From Bacteroidales bacterium (GTDB lineage: Bacteria > Bacteroidota > Bacteroidia > Bacteroidales > P3): 45,258 nt of DNA. Positions within the stretch are counted from its first letter, which is position 1. Every line of letters begins with the position of its first letter. The stretch is from contig JAFUYA010000075.1 in NCBI GenBank assembly GCA_017477025.1, positions 1 through 45,258 on the forward strand, given 5' to 3'. The notes beneath the pieces are model-generated. The model saw only the letters and a program-made list of their open reading frames with translations. It was not told the DNA's origin and searched no databases. Positions 17,356 to 27,500 of this stretch are shown here, one piece after another. The translations under genes and the position numbers were made by a program.

Positions 17356-19023
17356 TTACTTCCCTTGAGGTCTTAAGATAGAATTAAATTTTTTTGTGTC
17401 GTTCAATAGTTCAATGGCTTTTTTAACCTCAGGATCTACCTGAATCATAGCTTCGACCCTGCCTTTTTGGTTATAATAACGAACGACAATTTCACTCAAC
17501 AACATTTCTTTTATTTCATCTTTGAATTTATACAAGTCGTTCTTTTTATCCTGCTCTATTTGTTGCTTTGCCTCCTCAAGAAGTTGTTTTACACTTTCAT
17601 CACATTTTTCGTTCTTTGCACTTTCCATCAAAACTTTTATTCCTTCCTCCGTAGGCGTTGTATAGGAATAATCTTTATCTTTTAAAAATGCTACAAAATC
17701 ATCGTAAATCTCATCCGTGATTCTAAAATCTTTCACTGCCGGTATTGAAGGATGCGTTTTAACAAACTCCGTCGCATAATCAAAAGGCAAGAATTTGAGA
17801 AGTAAAGCAATGGAAATTTGGCTGGCATACTGGGATTCTAATATGGAATCAGGTTCTATACCATAACCGTCATAAACTGTTCTGCCACCTTTGGTTTTAA
17901 ATGCAGTTCGAAGAGAATCCTGTATCTTCAAAGCTCTACCATTTGAATCTCTGTGAGAATAGTCTATTGCTTGAATACAACGTCCTGAAGGTATATAATA
18001 TTTCGATACGGTTACTTTCAATTGAGAATTATATATCAAAGGTAATACATTTTGTACCAAACCTTTTCCGTAGGTTCTTTGTCCCATTATGACCGCTCTG
18101 TCCAAATCCTGTAAAGAACCGCTTACGATTTCCGATGCAGATGCAGAAGAAGGATCTACCAATACGATAACCGGTATTTGAGTATCCACAGCCTTATGAG
18201 TTGTTCTGTGAGTTTGATTGCGGTTTTCCAGTTTACCTTTTGTCGTAACTATAGCTTCACCTTTATCAACGAAGATATTAACTATATCAACGGCTTCATT
18301 CAGCAATCCTCCTCCGTTTCCTCGTAAATCAAGTATCAAACCTTTCATGCCTTGCTTTTTCAGCGTATTGAAAGCCGTCAGTACATTATTGGCAGCATTC
18401 TTTGTAAATTCGTTTAACTTGATATATCCTACATTTTCACTTACCATACCGCTGTAAGGTACGTTAGGAAGAGTTATTGCCTTACGTTTAAATTTGAAAC
18501 TCAATTGTTTTCCGTCCCTGTCCACCTTAACGTTGATATCACTTCCTGCCTGACCGCGAAGAAATTCCCTTACCTCATCGTTTTTCTTACCTTTAGTACT
18601 CTGACCATTGACTTCCAATATAACATCTCCGGCTTTAATTCCTGCTTCATAGGCAGGAAGACCTTCATAAGGCTCGGAAATTATTGTCTTATCATCTTTG
18701 CTGTGAATAAGAGCCCCTATACCGCCGTATTCTCCCAACATCTGTAATTTAACATCCTCCATATCGCTTTCAGGATAATAATTAGTATAAGGATCAAGTT
18801 TAGCCGTCATGGCATCTATGGCCGTTTTTATCAAATCTCCTTCGTTAATATCGTCAACGTAAGTATTGTACAGCGTCCTATAGACCGTTGAGAAAATTTC
18901 CAAGTTCTTGGATAATTCAAATCCCCTGTCCGTATTGTTCCCGTTTGACTGAGATGCTGCAATGAAAGGAAGCAATAATATTGTAATGTATATCGAAACC
19001 GCTATGCTTACATATCTTTTCAT
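17356..19023 (-). CDS. S41 carboxy-terminal processing protease (second copy)
   Basis: A 555-aa CtpA/Tsp-type envelope protease. The start at 19023 (MKRYVSIAVSIYITILLL, a clean signal sequence) is preferred over the ATG at 19059 because the promoter's -7 box (19057-19064) overlaps that upstream codon. From the chosen start, a PDZ domain covers about 96-185, and the S41 core carries the triad S295 (SASASE), D306 and K320 (YGKGLVQ). A charged helical tail with several Lys/Glu-rich stretches follows. The triad falls at the same residue numbers as in the copy at 6553, but the tails differ. It leads an operon with the transglutaminase-like and barrel genes and is divergent from the PpiD-like gene, which suggests envelope protein turnover. 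Confidence 0.92.
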   Translation of the reverse strand: MKRYVSIAVSIYITILLLPFIAASQSNGNNTDRGFELSKNLEIFSTVYRTLYNTYVDDINEGDLIKTAIDAMTAKLDPYTNYYPESDMEDVKLQMLGEYGGIGALIHSKDDKTIISEPYEGLPAYEAGIKAGDVILEVNGQSTKGKKNDEVREFLRGQAGSDINVKVDRDGKQLSFKFKRKAITLPNVPYSGMVSENVGYIKLNEFTKNAANNVLTAFNTLKKQGMKGLILDLRGNGGGLLNEAVDIVNIFVDKGEAIVTTKGKLENRNQTHRTTHKAVDTQIPVIVLVDPSSASASEIVSGSLQDLDRAVIMGQRTYGKGLVQNVLPLIYNSQLKVTVSKYYIPSGRCIQAIDYSHRDSNGRALKIQDSLRTAFKTKGGRTVYDGYGIEPDSILESQYASQISIALLLKFLPFDYATEFVKTHPSIPAVKDFRITDEIYDDFVAFLKDKDYSYTTPTEEGIKVLMESAKNEKCDESVKQLLEEAKQQIEQDKKNDLYKFKDEIKEMLLSEIVVRYYNQKGRVEAMIQVDPEVKKAIELLNDTKKFNSILRPQGK

Positions 19024-19056
19024 AATCACCTGTGTTTTGTGTTGAAAATCGTACGG

Positions 19057-19064
19057 CAAAGTTA
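19057..19064 (-). promoter_or_regulatory. -7 box of the S41-transglutaminase-barrel operon
   Basis: TAACTTTG on the minus strand fits TAnnTTTG and lies 33 bases before the start at 19023; a good -33 is not visible. It supports the shorter N terminus of the protease. Confidence 0.6.
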
Positions 19065-19114
19065 AACATTAAAAAAGAAAAAATTATGTTTTTTGTATTT
19101 TTTTTTCATAAAAC

Positions 19115-19145
19115 TTTCAATTACGGGAAATTATTTATAATTTTG
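19115..19145 (+). promoter_or_regulatory. Promoter of the PpiD-like gene
   Basis: The -7 box TAATTTTG (19138-19145) is preceded at a 19-base spacing by TTTC (19115-19118), one base off TTTG. The ATG follows 36 bases later. Confidence 0.6.
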
Positions 19146-19181
19146 CAAACTTGAAATTAACAAAAAATATAACGAAATACT

Positions 19182-21380
19182 ATGGCTATAATTGGTAGAA
19201 TAAGAAAAAGAGGCGGATTGGCTGTAACAATTGTTGCTATTGCTATCCTTGCGTTTATTTTCAGCGACTTATTAACAAAGAACAGAGGAGAAGGAATGCC
19301 GACGAAAGTTGCTTCCATAGACAAAATGGACATCAACATTAATGAATACAACTCCCGTAGCGAAATGTCCGAAAATAATATGCGTCAACAAATGCCTGAG
19401 GGTAAGATGTCCCAAGAACAATCTTTTCAAGCAAAGATTATGGCATTCCAACAACTTGTTTCCGAAAAACTTTTAGCGAGAGAATGCGATGCCTTGGGTA
19501 TTACCGTAGGGGAAGACGAGTTGAATGATATGTTTTTAGGAACATTCGTTTCAAATGTTGCTCGTCAGCAGTTTACTGATCCTACAACGGGACAGTATAA
19601 TGCTCAAAACGTACGCCAAATTATGTCTCAATACGACAAAATGCAACCTGAACAACAAGCAGCTTGGCAGGAAATAAGAAGAACGGCTGTGGATGAACGT
19701 ATTCAACAAAAGTACGGTATAGTCCTTGCAAAGAGTTTCTATATGCCTAAAGCTATGGCAAAACACTTAAGTGATGTTTACGACCAAACGGCAGATACAC
19801 GTTATGCCGTTTTGCCTTATTCTTCCATTGATGATAACCAAATAAAACTTTCTGATAAAGACTTTGAAACATATTACAACGAACATAAAAACCAATTCTT
19901 CCAATCGGACGAAACAAGAGAGGTGGAATTTGTTAAATTTGATGTTCAGCCATCCCCTGCAGATATAAAGACAATCAATGATTCTGTAGTAAAATTGTTC
20001 GAAGAAATTCAGACTACTCCTAATGAAGAGATGGAAGCATTCGTTTCTTCAGTTTCTGATGTTAAATATGACAGTACTTATTACAAAAGAACGGATCGAG
20101 CAGTTACCGCATACTTCCCTGATTCCGTACTTGCAGGAAAAACTGCAGGCAGTTATTTGACTCCGCGTCAGATAGGCAACAATTGGGTTATGGGAAAGGT
20201 GATGAGTGAACAATCTCGTCCTGATTCTGTTAAATTTGCCGTCATTGCTATATTTAACAACAAAATAGGAGCTGAACAAATCAAACGTACGCCTGAACAG
20301 GAAAAAACCCTTGTGGATTCTTTATACGGAGTTATCAGTAAAAATACAAGTTTATTTGAAGAAAATGTAGTTAAGTTCTCGGATGATCCGACAACGAAAG
20401 ACAAATTCGGTGATCAAGGCTGGGTTTTGGACGGTCAAATAATGGAGGATATGTTCCAACCTATGATTTCTACTCCTGTAAACGGTGTATTCGTATATAC
20501 GCGTCCTGACGGTGCAGGTGATTATTTGATAAAAGTAACAGGGAAAACGGAATTGCAGCCGAAAATCAGATTAGCTCATGTAGTGATGGGTATTCGCCCG
20601 AGTGAGAAAACTATTAACGATGTTAAGGATGAGGCTAATATTTTCCTTTCCCACGCAAAAGATTTGAAAGCAATGGAAGCTCAGGCTCAAAAGAAGAATC
20701 TTAATCTTAATTCTTCATATATCGGACAACTTTCTTATCAATTAGACGGCACTCCTTATGCTCGTGAGGTCGTTTCTTGGGCTTACGGTAAAAAAGTTAA
20801 AGAAGGTGAGGTTGCTCCTGAAATCTATGAGTTGCAAAATATAGATAACTTCCAGGATATGTTTGTTGTTGTAGGTCTTAAAACCATTCAACCCAAAGGA
20901 ATTATACCATTGGAGACATTAAAGAAAGATCCTAACTTTGAACGTTTGGTTAAAATAGAGAAGAAAGCAGAACAATTACTTGCTAAGGCAAACGATGCTC
21001 TTAAATCTGCAAAGACGATAGAAGATTTTGTTGCAAAGACAGGTGCTTCTATGGATGTAGATTCTTTGGGTAACGGAATAGTTATTCCTGTTGATTTCTC
21101 AACTCCTTACTACGGTCAGGCTGGTGGAGAGATGAGAGTATTAGGTACAATATCTGCACAAAAGAACAAAGGATTGACTAAACCTATCAAAGGATTTAAC
21201 GGTGTTTATGTTGTCAGCATTGACAATATATCAAAACGTGCGGTAAAAGAAGATGTTAATGCTATCCGTCAGACTTATCAAAACAGAATGAACCAACGTA
21301 TGAATCGTCTTTCTCCTATAGGTGTTATGTACGAGATGGCAGACATTGACAATTATTTTGTAAGATATATAAGCAAATAA
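19182..21380 (+). CDS. ppiD: PpiD/SurA-like membrane-anchored peptidyl-prolyl isomerase
   Basis: A 732-aa periplasmic foldase anchored by one N-terminal helix (about 12-31, GLAVTIVAIAILAFIFSDLL) after a short basic cytoplasmic tail, as in PpiD. A SurA_N-type chaperone region covers about 40-250. A parvulin-like domain (about 350-456) has the DQGWVLDGQIMEDMFQPM and VFVYTRPDGAGDYLIKV segments in place of the family's GG-LG and GYHIIKV motifs, and another similar region lies at about 465-560. The parvulin active-site residues are poorly conserved, so it may act as a chaperone more than as an isomerase. It helps newly exported proteins fold, and is divergent from an envelope protease operon. A terminator lies 52 bases after the stop. 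Confidence 0.88.
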   Translation: MAIIGRIRKRGGLAVTIVAIAILAFIFSDLLTKNRGEGMPTKVASIDKMDININEYNSRSEMSENNMRQQMPEGKMSQEQSFQAKIMAFQQLVSEKLLARECDALGITVGEDELNDMFLGTFVSNVARQQFTDPTTGQYNAQNVRQIMSQYDKMQPEQQAAWQEIRRTAVDERIQQKYGIVLAKSFYMPKAMAKHLSDVYDQTADTRYAVLPYSSIDDNQIKLSDKDFETYYNEHKNQFFQSDETREVEFVKFDVQPSPADIKTINDSVVKLFEEIQTTPNEEMEAFVSSVSDVKYDSTYYKRTDRAVTAYFPDSVLAGKTAGSYLTPRQIGNNWVMGKVMSEQSRPDSVKFAVIAIFNNKIGAEQIKRTPEQEKTLVDSLYGVISKNTSLFEENVVKFSDDPTTKDKFGDQGWVLDGQIMEDMFQPMISTPVNGVFVYTRPDGAGDYLIKVTGKTELQPKIRLAHVVMGIRPSEKTINDVKDEANIFLSHAKDLKAMEAQAQKKNLNLNSSYIGQLSYQLDGTPYAREVVSWAYGKKVKEGEVAPEIYELQNIDNFQDMFVVVGLKTIQPKGIIPLETLKKDPNFERLVKIEKKAEQLLAKANDALKSAKTIEDFVAKTGASMDVDSLGNGIVIPVDFSTPYYGQAGGEMRVLGTISAQKNKGLTKPIKGFNGVYVVSIDNISKRAVKEDVNAIRQTYQNRMNQRMNRLSPIGVMYEMADIDNYFVRYISK

Positions 21381-21432
21381 AACACTTCTGTATTGCTTAA
21401 ACGACACAGAAAGTAGTTATTTATCTTAAAAG

Positions 21433-21462
21433 AGCAACGGAAATTCATCCGTTGCTTTTTTT
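21433..21462 (+). terminator. Terminator of the PpiD-like gene
   Basis: The stem AGCAACGG (21433-21440) / CCGTTGCT (21449-21456) has an eight-base loop followed by seven T. Confidence 0.9.
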
Positions 21463-21506
21463 AATTACTGATTTGCAGAATACAAAACGGGATATATTGC
21501 ATTTTG

Positions 21507-21529
21507 AATTGCGAGTATTTTACGCAATT
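21507..21529. repeat. Short inverted repeat near the end of the hsd locus
   Basis: AATTGCG (21507-21513) and CGCAATT (21523-21529) are separated by nine bases. It lies in the gene-free stretch between the PpiD-like gene and hsdS and could be the weak end of the hsd transcript. Confidence 0.35.
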
Positions 21530-21636
21530 ACGACACGTTTCGCAACAGAAATCTTAATGCTTTTAATGGAATATAGTGTAACATCAAAATAACTATTCAA
21601 AACTAATTTCGGGTAGAGAATTGATAATATCCACGC

Positions 21637-21650
21637 TTTGAATATTCAAA
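21637..21650. repeat. Perfect 14-bp palindrome beside hsdS
   Basis: TTTGAATATTCAAA reads the same on both strands and is bounded by two direct copies of AATTGATAA (21619-21627 and 21649-21657). It lies 17 bases beyond the hsdS stop. It could be a protein-binding site or the boundary of the inserted RM locus; nothing in the sequence decides. Confidence 0.4.
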
Positions 21651-21666
21651 TTGATAAATACCTATG

Positions 21667-22878
21667 TTATATATTGACTTTTACTTGCCCATTCAACAAT
21701 TTAGGTAATAAATAATCTTTTAAAGATTTTAATTGTATATTTTCTTCTTTTAGTTTCATTTGTTTAACTATAAAAGGAGAAATAATTGAGTCAAAATTCT
21801 GCAATATAACATCGTCTGGAGATAGTATGTTTATATGATTTAAATCTGTTTCATTTACTGCCTGCTGTGTTGCTCCGTGAGAAATAGAATCTTTTATTTG
21901 TTCAAACGAAGAAAAGTTTATAAAACAATGTACGTATGCAAGAGTTTCTTTCTTGCATTTTAACCCACAAAAGCCTGTTGAAAGAATATATTTATCTATA
22001 AACCAATTACTATCTTTCGGAATAGTGATATGCTTTATACTATTTTTCATTTTAGCAAACCAAACGGAGTTTTCCTTTGGTTGCATATTAGCTCTTGACT
22101 CCCTATTTTCAAAAGTAATAATATTACCTTTACCGATGTTATTCCCTTGTACATCTGCAGTCGCAAGATATTCCTTATTCCCCTCAAAGTATTCAATCCC
22201 TGTACTGATAAGTGAAAACATATCGTTTTCTTTTAATGACATTACTTGCCAATTTTTTGGAATCATTTTTTGTAATTGCTCAGAATATACCATTGCTCCA
22301 CCAGAGGATTTATAGGGTTTGCCATCCTTGTTCGGAAAATCAAACTGCACAAACCAATAATCATATATTTGTTTTGACAATCGCTCCAAATTTTGAATTA
22401 TTCTTTTATTAGTTTCTATCTTTTTATCAAGAATAGATATAATACTAACTATTATTGATATAGAACTACTATTTAACTTTTTAATATCAAATTGCATAAT
22501 ATGTGCCTTATCTCCTCGTGGCATTCTACTACCCTTTGTTGATTGCATTACATAATCATAGAAACAATCCTGATACAATATTGCAAACAGATAATAGCTA
22601 TTCTTCATATCTTTAGCCCTGAATACTATTACATCAGAAGAGCAACCGCCATCACTATCAGCCAACCATATCTTTTGTAAATACGGACGAATATTAGATA
22701 CTAAAACATCTCCTTTTACAAACCTTGTTAAATTACACTCCTTCGGTGGTAAATTATGTGCTATACTTCTTCCTTCTTTATTTGATAATAAGCAATCTGT
22801 TGTTATATAATTTTCCAATGGAACACAACTACTTTTTATTTTTTCTGTAACATATGTTGCTACATCTAATAACTTCAT
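21667..22878 (-). CDS. hsdS: Type I restriction-modification specificity subunit
   Basis: HsdS recognises the bipartite target for both the methylase and the nuclease. The 403-aa protein shows the usual plan: a first target-recognition domain (about 1-145), a central conserved helix (about 145-180, with LDKKIETNKRIIQNLERLSK), a second recognition domain (about 200-350) and a C-terminal helix (about 375-400, ENIQLKSLKDYLLPKLLNGQ). The two helix segments resemble each other, as they must to set the spacer. The gene is intact and single; no second hsdS, inverted copy or recombinase is nearby, so phase-variable shuffling is not indicated. It starts 56 bases after the hsdM stop. The target sequence cannot be predicted from this alone. 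Confidence 0.93.
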   Translation of the reverse strand: MKLLDVATYVTEKIKSSCVPLENYITTDCLLSNKEGRSIAHNLPPKECNLTRFVKGDVLVSNIRPYLQKIWLADSDGGCSSDVIVFRAKDMKNSYYLFAILYQDCFYDYVMQSTKGSRMPRGDKAHIMQFDIKKLNSSSISIIVSIISILDKKIETNKRIIQNLERLSKQIYDYWFVQFDFPNKDGKPYKSSGGAMVYSEQLQKMIPKNWQVMSLKENDMFSLISTGIEYFEGNKEYLATADVQGNNIGKGNIITFENRESRANMQPKENSVWFAKMKNSIKHITIPKDSNWFIDKYILSTGFCGLKCKKETLAYVHCFINFSSFEQIKDSISHGATQQAVNETDLNHINILSPDDVILQNFDSIISPFIVKQMKLKEENIQLKSLKDYLLPKLLNGQVKVNI

Positions 22879-22934
22879 ACTATTTTCTCTCTAAAAGTTT
22901 AATTACTATAAAAAATTTGGTTTTTTATTCTCCT

Positions 22935-24572
22935 TTATTCGAATTCTAACTTGTTAAAACTTTTCAAAACTTCCTTTCCTAACTGATTGGATTGCTCAAA
23001 AAGAGAAGAAAGGGACATTTTGTATTCCGATATTTTTTGTTCAAATTCTTCTTGTGTAATATCCTCATACTCTATTCGGATTGCAAAATATTGCCCCGCC
23101 GAAAGAGAATAGCCTTTTTGAATTATCTCATCATAACTTACACAAACAGAAAAATCATCTACAACTTTCTTTTCTCTAAATGTAGATACAATCTGTTCTA
23201 TTTCCTCCTGCGTCAAACGTCTTTTTTGATTGTTGCCCTCTTTGTATTCTTCTCCTAATTTGCTTGCATCAATAAGCACAACTTTATCATTCTTTCTGCT
23301 GTTGTCAAAGAAAAGTACCGAAACATTTGTTCTTGTAGTAGCAAAGACATTGGGAGGCATGGAGATGCAACCATAAACAATTTTGTCTTCTACAATTTTT
23401 TTCAAAATCTTGCTTTCAATACCCGTCTTAGAAGTAATAAACCCAGTAGGAACAACTATTGCTCCTTTGCCATTTGCTTTCAAAGAATTGATAAGATGTT
23501 GAATAAAACAAGTATATATAGCCATCTGGTCTTTCTTTTTTGCTGGTACGTTCGGCACTCCTGCCCAAAACCTTGAAGAATAAGATGCTATTGTATTTCT
23601 TGTGTCCGAAAAATCCATCTTGAAAGGAGGATTGGAAACAATGTAATCAAACGTTCTAAGCATATTGCCATCGTCTGTACGAAAATATGGATCTGTCAAT
23701 GTATCGCCTTGGACGGCTTTGTCTAATGAATGAGATAAGTTGTTGAGAATAAGATTAAGTTTCAAAAGTTTGTTGGAACGTTGGGAAATATCTTGAGCAA
23801 ATATCGTACATCTGTCTTCCCCTATCTGATGAGCCAATGCCATCAAAAGAGTTCCCGTACCAGCCGAAGGATCATAACATTCTATGGAATGCAAGTTAGG
23901 ATCATCTCCCACCAATAGTCGAGCCATTATAACTGCAATAGCATGCGGAGTATAGTATTCGGCATATTTGCCTCCTGAATCTGTATTATAGTCTTTTATC
24001 AAGTATTCAAAAACTACAGCAAAGAAATCATAGTGCTGTTCAAAGGCATTTTCAAAAGAAAATTTTACTAACCGCCCTACCAATGCCCTTGCAAAATCGC
24101 ATCTTTTTGCACTATCAGTAACATAATTGGTCAAAGGCTCAAACAAAGGTATTTTTGTGTCCTCTGTTGTATGAGTTGAAAAAATATCTATGTTCTTTTG
24201 TGCAATGTCCATCATTGTAGAATCAAATATGACATCAAAATCGCCTTTGTTTTGGTTATTCCAAAGATTTTTGATCAAATGTTGTGGTTCCAATCTCAGA
24301 CTATCTGCAGATAAGTGCACCAAAAGTTTCAACCTATCTTTGTCTTGCATTTTTTCGTATGCCAACTCCCAATGTTCCGCCTGCCTTAAAGGTTCTGCAA
24401 GGGGAGTTTTTAGTTTTTTGATCTCGTAAGCAAATTTGTCATTTAAGAATTTGTACAAAAATACTTGCGTAATGATCTTGTATTCATTGCCATCATTGCC
24501 CAAACCATAAGTTTTACAAGTGGCTTTCAAATCATCAATAAGTTGTAATGTCTGTTGTTTTATATCGTTCAT
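22935..24572 (-). CDS. hsdM: Type I restriction-modification DNA methyltransferase subunit
   Basis: The N6-adenine methyltransferase of the complex. The 545-aa protein has an N-terminal helical HsdM_N domain (about 5-155) and an N6_Mtase core. The SAM-binding motif I is DPSAGTG (234-240) and the catalytic motif IV is NPPF (314-317). The GKYAEYYTP segment (201-209) is typical of HsdM. The C-terminal helical region (about 490-545) should contact HsdS. It lies three bases after the hsdR stop, so the two are tightly coupled, and it is followed by hsdS. Confidence 0.96.
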   Translation of the reverse strand: MNDIKQQTLQLIDDLKATCKTYGLGNDGNEYKIITQVFLYKFLNDKFAYEIKKLKTPLAEPLRQAEHWELAYEKMQDKDRLKLLVHLSADSLRLEPQHLIKNLWNNQNKGDFDVIFDSTMMDIAQKNIDIFSTHTTEDTKIPLFEPLTNYVTDSAKRCDFARALVGRLVKFSFENAFEQHYDFFAVVFEYLIKDYNTDSGGKYAEYYTPHAIAVIMARLLVGDDPNLHSIECYDPSAGTGTLLMALAHQIGEDRCTIFAQDISQRSNKLLKLNLILNNLSHSLDKAVQGDTLTDPYFRTDDGNMLRTFDYIVSNPPFKMDFSDTRNTIASYSSRFWAGVPNVPAKKKDQMAIYTCFIQHLINSLKANGKGAIVVPTGFITSKTGIESKILKKIVEDKIVYGCISMPPNVFATTRTNVSVLFFDNSRKNDKVVLIDASKLGEEYKEGNNQKRRLTQEEIEQIVSTFREKKVVDDFSVCVSYDEIIQKGYSLSAGQYFAIRIEYEDITQEEFEQKISEYKMSLSSLFEQSNQLGKEVLKSFNKLEFE

Positions 24573-24575
24573 CTG

Positions 24576-27500
24576 TTAAACTATTTGAAATGTCGGATTA
24601 TGATATTGTTGTAAATATTGCTTTGTTATTTGAGAAGAAAGAAATGTATAATCTTCCATCTCCGGTTGTATTTGTGGGAAATCCTCCAAACGTTTGGCAA
24701 TTTCTGAAGTTACAGTAGTTTCAAAATAGGCGTCTTGTTGTAAAATATTGCTCCTATCATACACTCTTTGGTCAATTTCGCTCTTAATAGTATTGAGTAT
24801 TGCCAATATTTCATGGTCATAAAAAGTACCAAATAAAATGTGTTTGTTTGCTTGCTCTCGTCTTTTGTTTTCCTCTTTGATCCTTTTATGGACACGTACA
24901 AATTTTTCATCTCCATTGTACTTGTTCATCAGATTATTATTTGTCTTTGCCAACTTATGCAGATGTTCCAATACTTCGTCCATATACATCATTTGTTCGT
25001 TGTATTGTTCCATGCTTTGAGGCTGGAATCCCCACTGTTTGAAACGCTGTATGAATGCATCATGCAATGTAATATACTCTTCGTCTTGTTTATCCACATT
25101 GGAAGTAAAAGCATTTATAACTTGATGCCATTTATCATTGAATTGTACTCCTCCATCTATAAATTTAAGTTCTTCTTCTGCAATTTTATCAAACGAAAAC
25201 TCAATCATATTCATCATTTGATTGATTTGTTGTTTATGGTCGGAGTAAAAAACTTCTTTTTGGTTGATAATAGTTATTCTGTGATTGATTTCGCCCAGCA
25301 TTTCAGGAAGTTTTTTGATTTCCAATTTGGCAAAAGTTTTTTTCAACTCCTCATCACCGAAAGTATTTACTATATTATAACATTCTTTTGCCGTTACAAG
25401 TGCTTTTCTCAACTCCAAAAGTTGCTGTTTGTCGTCAATATCGGATATTTCCGTGCAAAACTCTTCGGCGTTATTGATGGTAAAGTCAAATAATATCTGC
25501 CTACTCTCTTGCATTTGCTTTATAAGAAAATCTTTATCCTCCAAAATCTGTGCAAACATCGGAGGATTGATTACTTCTCCAATTTGCTCACTATCATTAT
25601 AAGAATTAAGTTCTTTTAAGTAGGCTTGATTGATTTGATTGAAGTCTTCTTTGATATTTGCAAAGTCAATAACAAATCCATGCCTTATATCTTTATAACG
25701 TCTATTGACTCTAGTTAGGGCTTGCAACAAATTATGGTCTTTTATCTGTCTTCCAAAATAAAGACGTTTCAAACGTTTGGCATCAAATCCCGTCAAAAGC
25801 ATATTATAAACGATAAGAATATCTACAGTATATTTGTTTTTGAAATCATCTACCGTTTGTTTTATCTCGTCTTTATTTATATCATGCAATATCAACTTAG
25901 CAACAAAACGTTTCTCGTTTGGATAGTTTTGAAATATCTCCTCTTGAACCACATTAAACAATTCATACATTTTTCTCGCTTGCTCGCTGCTTTGACATAT
26001 AATCATACCGCCCAAACTATCGTCAAACATCTGCACATGCCTAAACAAATAGAAATCTTTAATAATGAATCTTAACAATTCTTTGATATAATTGGAATGT
26101 TCAAAAATTTCTTTTTTTGTCAGTTCTTTCTTTGTAATTTTGACTTCCAATTCATCATAAATTTGTTGCAATTTTTCTCTATATGACGTTTTTATATCTT
26201 CCCGTATTATCTTCAATGTGTAACCATCTTCAATACTGCGGTCATAATAGTAGGTATGAATATAATTACCAAAGACTTTCCAACTTTCTCTTTCCTCTTT
26301 CAAAAGCGGAGTACCTGTAAGTGCAATTTTTATAGCATTGGTATCTGCATTTAGCAAATTGTTAAGAAACGATCCCTTGGGATTGTAACCACGGTGTGCC
26401 TCATCTATAAAAAATACTCTTTGCAAATTGTTGGCATAAGGTTTTATGGTAATTTTTTCGCTGTCATTTTCAAATTTTTGTATATTCACAACGGTTATTT
26501 CAGCCTCTCCGCTCGTTCCTTGTTGTGATTGAGTACTCTCAAAATGACGCATAAATTCTTCTCTGCTATTGACCGTTATAACCTTTAGTCCTCTTGCTTC
26601 AAATTCTTCCTTTGCTTGTGTTAGCAAATCCAATCTATCTACAATAAAATAAAACTTGGCAACAATACTTTGTTTTGCCAACTCATCTTTAAGCAAAAAG
26701 GAAAGATAATAACTCAAAGCCGTTTTTCCACTACCTTGTGTGTGCCAAATAATCCCCGATTTTACTCCTTGATTCACTTTGTTTTTTACCGCTAATGCTG
26801 CAAACATTTGTTGATAACGCATAATATGTTTTTCTTTTATTGTCTTTATAGCATTATCTTGTTGCACTGTCTGGTTAATGTACGCAAAAGCATATCTCAG
26901 AATAAATAGCAACCTATTTTTACTACACATAGAAGTTATTATTCTGTTAGTTGGTGTGAGTTCATTGAGATTGGATTTGTATTCAGGGGCATTTTTGATT
27001 ACTGAACAGTTGTAATCAAATAGTATTTTTTTCTCTTGAGAGGCTATTTCACTAAAATCTTTGTATGGAAACGTTGTATAGAATTCTTCGTTTTCTTCTC
27101 TAAAACAATTGAATGCGGCTTGTTTTTCTGCATTAGTACAATAAAAAGCACCTTCTATTGGAACAATTCCGCCTTTGGCATCATACTCCATATTATTGGA
27201 GAAAATCATTAGTTGCGTTATATTCAAAAAACTTCGAAATTTTTTATTAGGAAAACGAATGTCGTTCATACGTTTGCTTTCTGCCAACATACCTCCATTG
27301 TTATTCGGTTTTTTCGTTTCTATAAACACCAAAGGCAAACCATTGACAAAAAGAGTTATATCGGGTCTGAATTCATCTTCACCATTCTTGCATGTAAATT
27401 CTGCAGTATAGTGAAAAGTATTATTATCGGGGTTATCAAAATCAATAAGTTTGAACGGAGATTGACTGATAAGGATTCTATAAAAACTTTTTCCCAAGTC

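Noticed and set aside
6553-19023. The two S41 proteases as a recent duplication
   Set aside because: The catalytic residues fall at the same numbers, but the rest, including the tails and PDZ parts, is too different; more likely two old paralogues.
21667-22878. Phase-variable hsdS
   Set aside because: No second hsdS, no inverted copies of the recognition domains and no recombinase gene are in the window.
24840-25493. 217-codon plus-strand ORF within hsdR
   Set aside because: Antisense to the coding frame of hsdR, hydrophobic only because of reversed Lys/Glu codons.
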